Shown in pieces: positions 23,272-30,765 of a stretch of 40,710 nucleotides of DNA. Made by a program: the position numbers and the translations under genes. Location: contig JAFWYA010000078.1 of NCBI GenBank assembly GCA_017517815.1, positions 1-40,710 on the forward strand, given 5' to 3'. Every line of letters begins with the position of its first letter. Within the stretch, counting starts at the first letter, position 1. Source of the DNA: Clostridia bacterium (GTDB lineage: Bacteria; Bacillota_A; Clostridia; Christensenellales; Aristaeellaceae). Under the pieces are notes generated by a model. The model saw nothing but the letters and a program-made list of their open reading frames with translations. It did no database searches and had not been told where the DNA came from.

Positions 23272-23326
23272 CCAGAGGGGGGTCTCGGGGGGACCGGTGC
23301 GGGGTCCCCCCAAGACCCCCCTCTGG
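23272..23326. repeat. 24-base-arm GC-rich inverted repeat
   Basis: Arms 23272-23295 and 23303-23326 are complementary at 23 of 24 positions around a 7-base loop. The arms contain runs of six G or C and would form an extremely stable hairpin. The left arm begins with CCAGAGGG, which is also where the second repeat copy runs off the window at 40710. Confidence 0.9.
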
Positions 23327-23512
23327 CCCGAGCGGAGCGGGGAGAAACCTGAGCGAAACAGAGTTGCGCTCAATAGGCTGAGCAGCCTAGCTGCATTAGC
23401 GGCGCGTCAGCTGCCGCCGTCAGTATCTAAGCCACTTGGCTTATCCCACAGGTACAACCCTCCGGCCCTTACACAGGGGAGGCAAGTGTGTGGGGACGTT
23501 GCCCCCGCCAAC
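23327..23512. other. Remainder of the 528-base intergenic region
   Basis: No gene, RNA gene or promoter could be supported. It holds several short stems, for example GGCTGAGCAGCC near 23378 and a GGGGACGTTGCCCC stem near 23492, so the hairpin-rich character continues to the terminator of the opposing operon. The short open frames here lack ribosome-binding sites and are repeats of Gly, Pro and Arg codons. Confidence 0.5.
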
Positions 23513-23543
23513 AAAAAAGAAGCGAGGGGGCTTCCTCCCCCTC
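23513..23543 (-). terminator. Intrinsic terminator of the wall-hydrolase operon
   Basis: Read leftward, the stem GAGGGGG/CCCCCTC (23543-23537 and 23530-23524) has a 6-base loop and is followed by GCTTC and six T residues. The stop codon of the CHAP gene touches the stem. Confidence 0.8.
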
Positions 23544-24549
23544 ACTCCTCAACCAGCCAGGTTTCATAATCCTCAAAAATCGTCTTTTCCACCAGTGCCT
23601 CCAACGCCTGCTGCGTCTCGCGGTCGGCAATGCCGGTGGCGCTCTTTCCCTCCATGCGGGTGGACTGGAAGTCCATCACGGCCCGCTTGGTGTTGCTGCC
23701 AAAGCCGCCGGTGAGATGCCGCTCTTCCAAAAGTCCCAGTTCGTTGAGCGACTGCTGCAGCCACAGCACCTTGTCGCCGCGGTTGCCCACGCGCATCGTG
23801 GTGCCGATGACGTCCTCGCAAAGCCCGAAGCCCAGCACCTGACTGTTGCTCAGACGGTAGCGGTTGCGCTGTACAGCCGAGGGATTGTTGCCCTCGATCA
23901 CATGCACGATCACATTGCCCTCGCTGTCGTAGGCGCTGTACTCCACCAGCGCCACATGCTCGGTGTCGCCCGCCTCGTTGTAGGAAAAAAACATCAGATC
24001 GCCCGGGCGGGGACTGTACTCGTTTTTCTCCATCAGGTGGTCGGCGCCGTCCAACCACTGGTAGCCCCAGCCGGGACAGTTGCCCTTGCGGTAGGCAAAG
24101 CGGCCGCGCTTGATGAACCAGTCGCGGCCGGTGTTCTGGCCGCTCCATTTGGGATAGACGTTCTTCAGCAGCTCTGTGCCGTGCAGCTGATCCACCTGAT
24201 CAACACACCAGCACACAAATTCTGCGCACCATGCGGCGTTTTTGTCGCCGCTCCACTCGCCGTACTTGGTGCGGTTGTTGGGGCCTTCCGTATAGCCGAT
24301 CTCCCCTGCCGCCACGTCCAAAAGCAGCGTCACAAACGCAGGCACATTGCCCGGGTCGATCACACGCTCCCACGCTTCTTCAACGTCGGCGGCGTCACTC
24401 TGGGCGTACACCTCGTCGGGCGTGGTTTCGCGTTCAGGCAGAATGGTCTGCTCGTCCTCGGTAAGCGCGATGGACTGCTCGTCGATCTCCTCCGCCGCAG
24501 CGGGGAAGGCCATCAGCAGGCACAATATCAGGCAAAGGATGGTTTTCAT
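23542..24549 (-). CDS. Secreted CHAP-domain peptidoglycan amidase/endopeptidase with PG-binding domain
   Basis: A 335-residue exported wall hydrolase. Residues 1-19 are a signal peptide (MKTILCLILCLLMAFPAAA) with AxA-type cleavage. The middle (about 72-250) is a CHAP-type cysteine peptidase: Cys108 in NAAWCAEFVCWCVDQ is the nucleophile and His198 in DTEHVALVEY the base, with EGNN near 220 as the polar partner. Residues about 250-320 form a PG_binding_1 domain (GDKVLWLQQSLNELGLL, FGSNTKRAVMDFQ). It would cut cross-links or stem peptides outside the cell. It starts after a TAAGGAGG site, 12 bases after the binding-protein gene, and is the last gene of the operon. Confidence 0.88.
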   Translation of the reverse strand: MKTILCLILCLLMAFPAAAEEIDEQSIALTEDEQTILPERETTPDEVYAQSDAADVEEAWERVIDPGNVPAFVTLLLDVAAGEIGYTEGPNNRTKYGEWSGDKNAAWCAEFVCWCVDQVDQLHGTELLKNVYPKWSGQNTGRDWFIKRGRFAYRKGNCPGWGYQWLDGADHLMEKNEYSPRPGDLMFFSYNEAGDTEHVALVEYSAYDSEGNVIVHVIEGNNPSAVQRNRYRLSNSQVLGFGLCEDVIGTTMRVGNRGDKVLWLQQSLNELGLLEERHLTGGFGSNTKRAVMDFQSTRMEGKSATGIADRETQQALEALVEKTIFEDYETWLVEE

Positions 24550-24561
24550 AAACGGGCCTCC

Positions 24562-26115
24562 TTAGCGGCCAAAGGCTTCAATGCCGCGCAGCAGCTCAAA
24601 TTCGCGGATGGAACGCACGGTGGTGAACATCTTTCGCGTAAGGATCGCACCTGCGCGGTAGAACAGGCTGATGAAGGGCACATCCGCCGCAAACTGCTGC
24701 TGGATGGCCTGACTGGCGTAGGCAAAGCCGGCCTGATCCTCGCTGATGTGCAATTCGTCGATGAGGTCGGTCATGGGGGTGGATGCATAGCGACCGTAGT
24801 TCTGGCTGTTGCCCTTGCGCAGGATGAAGCCCAGATCCGGCACGACGTCGATCTGGAAGGCGCAGAGGAACATGTCAAAGCTGCCGGCCTTGAGCACCTC
24901 CAGCGCGCCCGCGTAGTCGACCGTTTCCACGTGCACGCTGATACCCACCTTTTTCAGGTCGTCGGCGATCATGTTGGCGGTTTCATAGCGCACGTCATTT
25001 TCGGGGTCTTCGTACACATACAGGCTCAAAACCAGATGCTTGGGCTCCGGCGCGCCCTCCACCGGCAGGTCGAGGATGCCGTTGTTGTCCAAGTCGCTCC
25101 ATCCCTCGGCAGCAAGGATCTCGCGCGCCTTGTCGGGGTTGTAGACGAACTGGTTTTCCTGGTCCAGATACAGCCAGCTGTCGGTGGGGTAACCGGCATC
25201 GGCCTTGACGGTCATGCCCATGTAGGCGTTTTTGGCAATGGAGTCCACATTGATGGCGTAGCGGACAGCGCGGCGCACATTCACATTGTCCAGCGGGAAG
25301 GAGCGCTCGCGGTGGTTGAGCATGACCATTTCCAGCTGGCGCGTGGAGTACGCGATGGACAGCGACGTAAGGCCGCTTTTGTACTGCGCGGCAGCCACGG
25401 AACGGGTGAATACCGTATCCACACGGCCATATTCGTAGGCGGTGATCATGTCCTTGTTGTTGGGGTAGAACATCACGGTGATCTCGCGCACCTGCGGGGT
25501 CATCTGCCACCAGTTTTCATTGACGCTGAGCAAAAGAAAGCTGCATGCCTCAAAACCACTGACAAGATACGGGCCGGTGCCCACGGGATTGGCATAATCC
25601 ACCTGAGACTCCGGCACAACGGGGAAGGTCATGCTGTAGAGCAGCCCGTAATAGGGGCGGGCAGCCTTCACCTCAACGGTGCGGTCGTCGCGGGCGGTGA
25701 AGCTGTTGACCAGATAGCGGATGTTGGCGTAAAAACCGTTGTCTTCAGCCTGCTCGTCCTTGGCGACGGACAGGATCTTGTTGCCGCTGGCGGCCACGTC
25801 GCGCGCAGTGAGCGGCGTGCCGTCGGAAAAGGTGATGTTTTCACGCAGGGTGAAGGTCCACGTTTTGCCATCGCCGGTTTCGGTCCAGCTTTCGGCAAGC
25901 AGGGGCTGGGGAATGCCGTTGTCGTCGATGGTGACAAGGCTTTCATACATGAGCGAATACAGGCTTACGATGTCGCGCTCCTTGGGAAACAGCGGCGTAA
26001 GCTCGGTCGTGCGGGTGGACAGCATGCCCACGATGAGGGAATCCTCCACGTTTTCCGCCGTGGCGTACAGCGGAACGAGCATCAGGCAAAGCAGGATGCA
26101 AAGCAGTTTTTTCAT
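24562..26115 (-). CDS. Secreted family 5 (oligopeptide-type) substrate-binding protein
   Basis: A 517-residue extracellular solute-binding protein of the OppA/DppA class. The signal peptide MKKLLCILLCLMLVPLYATA has an AxA-type end and no lipobox cysteine, so the protein appears soluble rather than a lipoprotein. SBP5 features include PLLAESWTETGDGKTWTFTL, ENITFSDGTPLTARDV near residues 90-105 and NVRRAVRYAINVDSIAK near 285. No permease or ATPase gene lies nearby. It sits between a lytic transglycosylase (3 bases upstream; its GGAGG lies inside that gene's end) and a CHAP endopeptidase, which suggests a peptide ligand derived from peptidoglycan (inference). Generic peptide or nickel binding remains possible. 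Confidence 0.87.
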   Translation of the reverse strand: MKKLLCILLCLMLVPLYATAENVEDSLIVGMLSTRTTELTPLFPKERDIVSLYSLMYESLVTIDDNGIPQPLLAESWTETGDGKTWTFTLRENITFSDGTPLTARDVAASGNKILSVAKDEQAEDNGFYANIRYLVNSFTARDDRTVEVKAARPYYGLLYSMTFPVVPESQVDYANPVGTGPYLVSGFEACSFLLLSVNENWWQMTPQVREITVMFYPNNKDMITAYEYGRVDTVFTRSVAAAQYKSGLTSLSIAYSTRQLEMVMLNHRERSFPLDNVNVRRAVRYAINVDSIAKNAYMGMTVKADAGYPTDSWLYLDQENQFVYNPDKAREILAAEGWSDLDNNGILDLPVEGAPEPKHLVLSLYVYEDPENDVRYETANMIADDLKKVGISVHVETVDYAGALEVLKAGSFDMFLCAFQIDVVPDLGFILRKGNSQNYGRYASTPMTDLIDELHISEDQAGFAYASQAIQQQFAADVPFISLFYRAGAILTRKMFTTVRSIREFELLRGIEAFGR

Positions 26116-26118
26116 GCG

Positions 26119-27882
26119 TCAGCCTCCGAAATACAGGCGCTTGTAGGCGGCGAAAGCCTTGAGCACGCGTGTGACATACACCTTGGTGTTGCCGTCGATC
26201 ATGTCTTCCAGCGCAATGCTGCGGCCATCTTTGGAATACTGGGAATTGTTGAGCCAGTTGCGCACCTCGCCCTGACCGGCATGATAGGCCGCCGCCACCA
26301 GGATGGGGTCGCCGTAGAACAGCTCGGACAGATAGTTGAGGTACCAGCAGCCGTACTCGGCGTTGGTCTCGGGGTCGTACATCATGTCGAAGTCATAGGG
26401 CTGGGCAGGAGAATCCATCTTGCCGTAGATCCAGCTGGCGGTGTCGTCCATCAGCTGCATAAGCCCCCGCGCATCCACGCTTGAGGTTGCATCGGGCCGG
26501 AAGGAGGATTCATTGAGCATGATGGCCGCCACAAAGGCCGGGTGCAGATTATACTTGTTGGCCTTGTTGGAAATGACCTCTGTATAGCGGATGGGATGCG
26601 CCTCGAGGATGGCCTGCTCGTTGGCGGCGCGTTCATCGAGGATGGCCTGCGTTTGGTTGGCGTAGTTCATCTGCATGATCCACAGGATGATGGCGGCCAG
26701 CACAGCCACAAACACGGCGATCCCCAGCCATGGGATGCGAATGTGCGGCAGCGTGCGCTCCTCGGGCTCGTCCTCCTCGATCTGGTAGGGGGCGTCTTGC
26801 GAGGGCTCCTCTCGCCGGGGACGATGGTAGGCGCGGGACATGTAGGCCTCCTCGCTGGGCTGAACGGGCTGCTGGATGGGCTCGTCCCAGGGCGAGGGAG
26901 CAGGCGCGGGCCGCTGGTAGGGACTGGCGGGGGCGGGCGCAGCCTGCTGCTGGGGGTACGTTTGTTGGGTATTCAATGGAACAGGCGAAGCCTGCTGGGG
27001 AACAAAGGAAACAGGCGAAGCCTGCTGCTGGGGGGATGTTTGCCGGGAAGCAAATGGAACAGGCGAAGCCTGCTGCTGGGGGGCGGCGTATTGCGCGCCG
27101 TGACGGCGGCGGATGGGCGTGGCGGCGGCCTGCGCCTCCAGCTGACGCTGCGCATCCAGCAGGTGCTTGGGATAGCCCGCCGATGCATAGACGTCGGATG
27201 CAGCCTGCGGCGCATTGGCGGCAGCCACATTGCGGCGGTTGCGCAGGGGGCGGCCCAGCACATCGACGGGTTCAGGCTCCAGTACATCCTCGCGCCGGGG
27301 CGCTGCCTGCACGCGCGGCTGCTGCGGACGGTTCAGCGGCAGGTTGTTCTGCTGCGCCACACGCAGCCAGTCCGGCACGTCGGGACGCTGAGGCGCTTCA
27401 AACTGCGAACCATCGGCGGCGGTCATCACAGGCATGGCAATGCGCGCACCTTTGCCCACACGGGGCTCGGCCACGGGCTGCGGCTCAGCCACTGGCTGTG
27501 GTTCGGCCACCGGCTGTGGTTCGGCCACTGGCCGCGGCTGTGCCGCTGGCTCAGTGACTGACTGCGGCTCAACTACAGGCTGCAGCTGCGCCGCTTCGGC
27601 AGCACGGCTGCGCTCGGCACGACTGCGGCGGGCGGGGCGCTGGCTTTCTTCGGACGGATGAAAGGGATCGTCCGGAATGCCGTATTCATCCACCGGCTGG
27701 GGCATGATGGGCCGTGGCGGCGTCATCAGAGGCCGTGCGGGCGCAAGGCCCTGCTCCGCCGGGGCGGGATGCATCTTCTGCGCGCGCTCGCGGCGAACGC
27801 CTTCGGTGACCGACGGCGCATAGGCATAGTCGATGGGCGGCAGGTCGTCCTGCGGCGCATGCATGGGTTCAAACTGAAGCAT
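26119..27882 (-). CDS. Membrane-anchored lytic transglycosylase with long Pro/Gln-rich cytoplasmic region
   Basis: A 587-residue protein. Residues 1-380 are low complexity, rich in Pro, Gln, Ala and charged residues, with EPQPVA repeats (118-140) and QQQASPV repeats (268-315). One membrane helix lies at 384-404 (IPWLGIAVFVAVLAAIILWI), so the N-terminus should be inside. Residues 430-587 form an SLT domain: Glu458 in AIMLNESSFRPD is the catalytic residue, followed by ARGLMQLM (471-478) and AAYHAGQGEV (531-540), as in Slt70/MltC enzymes that cut the glycan strand and leave anhydromuramic ends. The start has an AAAGGAG site 5 bases upstream. It lies 20 bases after coaE and just before the binding protein. 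Confidence 0.88.
   Translation of the reverse strand: MLQFEPMHAPQDDLPPIDYAYAPSVTEGVRRERAQKMHPAPAEQGLAPARPLMTPPRPIMPQPVDEYGIPDDPFHPSEESQRPARRSRAERSRAAEAAQLQPVVEPQSVTEPAAQPRPVAEPQPVAEPQPVAEPQPVAEPRVGKGARIAMPVMTAADGSQFEAPQRPDVPDWLRVAQQNNLPLNRPQQPRVQAAPRREDVLEPEPVDVLGRPLRNRRNVAAANAPQAASDVYASAGYPKHLLDAQRQLEAQAAATPIRRRHGAQYAAPQQQASPVPFASRQTSPQQQASPVSFVPQQASPVPLNTQQTYPQQQAAPAPASPYQRPAPAPSPWDEPIQQPVQPSEEAYMSRAYHRPRREEPSQDAPYQIEEDEPEERTLPHIRIPWLGIAVFVAVLAAIILWIMQMNYANQTQAILDERAANEQAILEAHPIRYTEVISNKANKYNLHPAFVAAIMLNESSFRPDATSSVDARGLMQLMDDTASWIYGKMDSPAQPYDFDMMYDPETNAEYGCWYLNYLSELFYGDPILVAAAYHAGQGEVRNWLNNSQYSKDGRSIALEDMIDGNTKVYVTRVLKAFAAYKRLYFGG
26981..27075 (-). repeat. Repeats encoding QQQASPV in the transglycosylase linker
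   Basis: The 17-base unit ACAGGCGAAGCCTGCTG occurs exactly at 26981-26997, 27011-27027 and 27059-27075, in the same reading frame, spaced 30 and 48 bases apart. Confidence 0.85.
27463..27552 (-). repeat. 18-base tandem repeat encoding EPQPVA
   Basis: Four good units (27463-27480, 27481-27498, 27499-27516, 27517-27534) and a degenerate fifth to 27552, each six codons long. Copy-number change by slippage would keep the frame of the transglycosylase gene. Confidence 0.85.
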
Positions 27883-27902
27883 GGATGCTCCTTTCGCCGG
27901 GC

Positions 27903-28490
27903 TCAGGCCCAGCTGTCATACAGTCTGCGCACTTCAAGGCGCAGCTGATCAAGAGGCTGATCGGTGTTGAGGTCGAGGTCGCTCAGGCGGCGCTTTTCAT
28001 CCACGGGCATCTGGCTCAAAATGCGGCTGAGCGCCTCCTCGCGGGTGTAGCCGTTGCGGCTGGCCATGCGGTCGATCTGCACCTGCTGGGGCGCATATAC
28101 GCATACGGTCAGGTCGGCCATGTCCTGCATGCCGGCTTCAAAGAGAAGCGGCACATCCAATACAACGACCCTGGCACCCTGTTTTTGTCCCAGTGCGGTC
28201 CGGGCAAGCATTTCCTGACGGATGAGCGGGTGCAGCACAGCATTGAGCTGCGCGCGTTTTTCATCGCTTGCAAAAACGATTTTGGCAAGCGCAGCGCGGT
28301 CCAGCGTGCCGTCGGGCGCAAACACAGCGTCGCCAAAGGCCTGACGCACAGGCGCAAGCCCTGCGCCGCCGGGCGCGGTGAGGCCGCGGCTGATGGCGTC
28401 GGCGTCGACGATGAAAGCGCCGCATTCCTGCAGCATCTGCGCCACGGTGGATTTGCCGCAGGCGATGCCACCGGTAAGGCCAACGATCAT
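27903..28490 (-). CDS. coaE: Dephospho-CoA kinase
   Basis: A 195-residue cytoplasmic kinase that phosphorylates dephospho-CoA in the last step of coenzyme A synthesis. The P-loop GLTGGIACGKST starts at residue 4, followed by DADAISRGL with the conserved Asp pair and VVLDVPLLFEAG of the CoA domain, then the lid region ASRNGYTREEALSRI. Length is typical (about 200). The ATG at 28490 is chosen because GGAGG lies 8 bases upstream; the in-frame GTG at 28499 touches that site. It starts 5 bases after the HAD-IB stop codon. Confidence 0.95.
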   Translation of the reverse strand: MIVGLTGGIACGKSTVAQMLQECGAFIVDADAISRGLTAPGGAGLAPVRQAFGDAVFAPDGTLDRAALAKIVFASDEKRAQLNAVLHPLIRQEMLARTALGQKQGARVVVLDVPLLFEAGMQDMADLTVCVYAPQQVQIDRMASRNGYTREEALSRILSQMPVDEKRRLSDLDLNTDQPLDQLRLEVRRLYDSWA

Positions 28491-28495
28491 GCCGT

Positions 28496-29164
28496 TCACC
28501 TCCAGCGCACGGTCTTCACGCCGTCCGCACCGTCAAGGGCGCGAAGCAGCTTTTTCCTGGGGTTGACGGCCACCTTGTTTGCGCAAAGGGCAAGCATCGG
28601 CGCGTCGCCTGCGGAGTCGCCGTAGGCGTAGGACGTGCCGTAGTCCAGCATGTCGCCGCGCGACGCCAGCACCTCGGCCAGGCGCAGGGGCTTTTCCACA
28701 CCGCGGCAGTTTTCACCTGCCATCAGGCCGGAGTATATGCCGTTTTCATCGGTATGCATGCGTGTGGCGATAATGCCGGTCAGGGGCAGGTATTCCTTGA
28801 GCGGCTCCAGATAAAACGCCGGAGAGGCCGAGATCAGCCACACCTCGCAGCCGCTTTCGGCACGGGCCTTGAGTTCATTGACGCCGTCTTTGTACAGACG
28901 GGGTACGAGCACCTCGCGGCAGAAATCCTGCGCAAGCGCGTTCATTTCGGCCTCGGTTTTGCCCTTCATAAAGCGCAGGGCCTTCTGCTTGCTGGCCTGC
29001 GCGGTGGTCAGGCCGCACAGGTACATGGCCGAGGTAACGCCCATCGAAAGCAGCGCAAAAGGGCTCACCATCCCGCGTCTGACGGCATAAAAACACAGCT
29101 TTACGATGGAGTCGCCCCGGATGAGGGTATCGTCAAAATCGAACAGAGCATAGCTGCGCAGCAC
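28496..29164 (-). CDS. HAD-IB family phosphatase (SerB-like)
   Basis: A 222-residue hydrolase of HAD subfamily IB. Motif I is ALFDFDDTLIRGDS with Asp9 and Asp11, motif II is LISASPAFY, the lysine of motif III is in EKPLRLAEV, and motif IV is AYGDSAGDAPML. The helical cap (about 20-90) is the C1 type of phosphoserine phosphatase relatives. Related proteins act on phosphoserine or on lipid and sugar phosphates; the substrate is not evident. The start is a GTG at 29164 with GGGAGG 7 bases upstream; the longer frame to 29251 crosses the promoter and terminator. It is the first gene of a five-gene operon with coaE and three wall proteins. Confidence 0.85.
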   Translation of the reverse strand: MLRSYALFDFDDTLIRGDSIVKLCFYAVRRGMVSPFALLSMGVTSAMYLCGLTTAQASKQKALRFMKGKTEAEMNALAQDFCREVLVPRLYKDGVNELKARAESGCEVWLISASPAFYLEPLKEYLPLTGIIATRMHTDENGIYSGLMAGENCRGVEKPLRLAEVLASRGDMLDYGTSYAYGDSAGDAPMLALCANKVAVNPRKKLLRALDGADGVKTVRWR

Positions 29165-29209
29165 AAAGAATCCTCCCTGCAAAGCGGCATAAGCCGCCAG
29201 TATGAAAAA

Positions 29210-29218
29210 AGTATACCA
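29210..29218 (-). promoter_or_regulatory. Extended -10 promoter of the HAD-IB/coaE/wall operon
   Basis: Read leftward: TGG followed by TATACT (29215 to 29210). The -35 is poor and lies in the preceding terminator. The leader of about 40 bases contains a small stem (GCGGC/GCCGC near 29184-29197) before the GGGAGG site. Confidence 0.55.
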
Positions 29219-29228
29219 TGAAACACAA

Positions 29229-29264
29229 AAAAACGCCACCGTTGCAATCAACGGCGGCGTTTTT
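29229..29264 (-). terminator. Intrinsic terminator of tlpA-ccdA
   Basis: Arms 29229-29244 and 29249-29264 pair at 15 of 16 positions with a 4-base loop and end in A/T runs, so it works on either strand. It lies 10 bases after the ccdA stop. Confidence 0.9.
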
Positions 29265-29274
29265 CCACATGTTT

Positions 29275-29964
29275 TTACAGGATGGTGCGCAAAATCAGGT
29301 ACAGTCCGTAGAGGATCATGGCTGCGCCGGCGATGCGGCGGATGATGCGCTGGTTATTTCTCAGCCATCCCAGCACGCCCTTGAGCCACTGGTAAAGCAG
29401 CATCACGGCAAGCATGGGCAGGCACAATCCCATGGCGAACACCGCCAGCGACACGATGCCCGTCCACATGGTGGCGTTGTTGGCGCTGGCGGCCAGCATG
29501 AGCGCATTGGCCAGAACCGGCGTAAGGCAGGGCGTCCACGAAACGGCGATGAGCAGTCCAAAGGCAAACGAGCCCCAGAAGCCGCTCATGGTGGGCTGAA
29601 AGCGGCCCATCCACCCGGGCATGGAAGCATTCAGATGAAACACGTCCAGCATCCACAGGCCAAACACCAGCATGAATGCGCCGGTGATGAGATCCAGCGT
29701 ACCGCGGTCGGTGTTTTTAAGCAGGCTGCCCAGCGCGCCCGCGCCCGCACCCATGAGGGTAAACAGCAGCACAAAGCCGAAAAGCAGGCCCAGGCAGCGG
29801 CGCAATACCGCAAGGCGGCCGCGGTTTTCCTTATCGCCGCCCACGAGATACATGGCGTACACCGGCAGCATGGGCAGCACGCAGGGCGACACAAAGGCGA
29901 CAATGCCGCCAAAGAACATGGCCCACATCGAAAGCGCCTGAGGCGCGGTATCAAACAGACTCAT
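29275..29964 (-). CDS. ccdA: CcdA-family thiol-disulfide electron transporter
   Basis: A 229-residue membrane protein with six predicted helices that passes electrons from cytoplasmic thioredoxin to exported thiol proteins. The two redox cysteines are Cys28 in AFVSPCVLPMLPVY and Cys146 in AVSWTPCLTPVLANAL, each in the Pro-flanked CcdA/DsbD beta-domain motif. The start at 29964 has an AGGAGG upstream and overlaps the end of tlpA by 14 bases, so the pair is translationally coupled and TlpA is the likely partner. No cytochrome c gene is seen in the window. Confidence 0.93.
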   Translation of the reverse strand: MSLFDTAPQALSMWAMFFGGIVAFVSPCVLPMLPVYAMYLVGGDKENRGRLAVLRRCLGLLFGFVLLFTLMGAGAGALGSLLKNTDRGTLDLITGAFMLVFGLWMLDVFHLNASMPGWMGRFQPTMSGFWGSFAFGLLIAVSWTPCLTPVLANALMLAASANNATMWTGIVSLAVFAMGLCLPMLAVMLLYQWLKGVLGWLRNNQRIIRRIAGAAMILYGLYLILRTIL

Positions 29965-30469
29965 CGGCAGCCTCCTGTACACGGGGCACGCCCATGCCGT
30001 CAAGCACCTCGGTCAGCGCATCCAGCGTGACCATGGAGTTGACCGCAAAGGCCAGCGTGCCGTCGGGCTCTGCAATGATGGTGGCCGGATAGCCGCGAAG
30101 GCCGGCGACGTTTGCCACCATGCGGTCGGTATCCTCAAAGAAGACCATGTCCTGCATGCCGTACTTTTCCTTCACATTATGGGTGTTGGTCTCGTCCTCG
30201 CCGTCCCACACGTGCACAAGCACCACTTCAAACTTGTCCTCGTCGTACAGGTCGTGCACGGCCTTGAGATCGGGCATTTCCTTCATGCAGTAGTAGCACC
30301 ACTCGGTAAAGAAGTTGAGCAGCACCGTCTTTCCCTTGTAGGGGTTGAGGTCCAGGTCGGTGTAGGTGAACATCAGGTCGGTCACGTTGGGGCGTACCTC
30401 CTGCGCGCTGGCGCTGAAGGCAAACAGCATCATCAGGCACAGAAGCAGCGAAAAAATGCGTTTTTTCAT
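29951..30469 (-). CDS. Exported TlpA/ResA-like thioredoxin
   Basis: A 172-residue exported thiol-disulfide oxidoreductase. Residues 1-22 are a signal peptide (MKKRIFSLLLCLMMLFAFSA, then SA) without a lipobox, so the mature protein appears soluble. The active site is Cys58-Tyr-Tyr-Cys61 in FFTEWCYYCMKEMPDL, and the cis-proline loop is LRGYPATII. The central insert DGEDETNTHNVKEKYG is typical of the TlpA/ResA group. It is cotranscribed with ccdA, which should keep it reduced. Its target, such as cysteines of wall enzymes like the CHAP protein encoded nearby, is only a guess. GGAGG lies 9 bases before the ATG. Confidence 0.9.
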   Translation of the reverse strand: MKKRIFSLLLCLMMLFAFSASAQEVRPNVTDLMFTYTDLDLNPYKGKTVLLNFFTEWCYYCMKEMPDLKAVHDLYDEDKFEVVLVHVWDGEDETNTHNVKEKYGMQDMVFFEDTDRMVANVAGLRGYPATIIAEPDGTLAFAVNSMVTLDALTEVLDGMGVPRVQEAADESV

Positions 30470-30505
30470 GGCGTTATATCCTCCTCAAAACGATGGGGTA
30501 TATAT

Positions 30506-30535
30506 ACTATACCAGATTTTCGGCAGGTGAAACAA
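30506..30535 (-). promoter_or_regulatory. Promoter of tlpA-ccdA
   Basis: Read leftward: TTGTTT (30535 to 30530), 18-base spacer ending in TGG, and TATAGT (30511 to 30506), an extended -10. Confidence 0.6.
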
Positions 30536-30579
30536 TCGCCAACGCCTGCCGTACTGCCGGTTTTACATTCGATTTTGCA

Positions 30580-30607
30580 ATTTTTGGTCTGCAACTTTCA
30601 TTTTTGG
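30580..30607. promoter_or_regulatory. Direct repeat ATTTTTGG with 20-base period, possible operator
   Basis: ATTTTTGG lies at 30580-30587 and 30600-30607, two helical turns apart, in the AT-rich gap between the tlpA and aminotransferase promoters. It could be a regulator site or an AT-rich upstream element; nothing decides between these. Confidence 0.3.
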
Positions 30608-30638
30608 AAATCACTTTGCATTTCCTCTGCATCTGCAC

Positions 30639-30667
30639 TTTACGAAGAAAAATCAGTATGATATAAT
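30639..30667 (+). promoter_or_regulatory. Promoter of the aminotransferase operon
   Basis: TTTACG (30639-30644), 17-base spacer, and TGA followed by TATAAT (30662-30667), an extended -10. The leader of about 90 bases shows no recognisable riboswitch or T-box. Confidence 0.7.
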
Positions 30668-30765
30668 AATCCACAAGTCGCATCCGGAGTGTTTCACCCG
30701 TTTCCGATTTGCAGGAATGATCCATTCCACTTTCAAAAACGATCCGCCACAGGAGGACTGCCGTT

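Larger units (their letters stand above)
23017..23326. repeat. Composite intergenic hairpin repeat, copy 1
   Basis: An array of stem-loops starting 3 bases after the DUF2804 stop: stems at 23017-23035, 23042-23060 and 23069-23093, an almost invariant core at 23109-23167, a stem at 23231-23245, then GTCCAGAGGG (23270-23279) leading into a very large hairpin. The same parts occur at 40449-40710 after polA. Stems differ between the copies by paired changes that keep base pairing. No coding potential is apparent. It is an undetermined repeat family, either a structured RNA or a mobile hairpin element. Confidence 0.85.

Noticed and set aside
23160..23381. 73-codon frame in the repeat region
   Set aside because: Gly/Arg/Pro-rich translation of the hairpins with no ribosome-binding site, and not kept open in the second copy in the same form.
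23017..23541. CRISPR array
   Set aside because: Although several repeats are present, they are unique stem-loops without regular spacing or spacers, and no cas gene is in the window.
23488..26484. 998-codon plus-strand frame across the CHAP and binding-protein genes
   Set aside because: Antisense to two genes with signal peptides, family motifs and ribosome-binding sites; it shows no family motif of its own.
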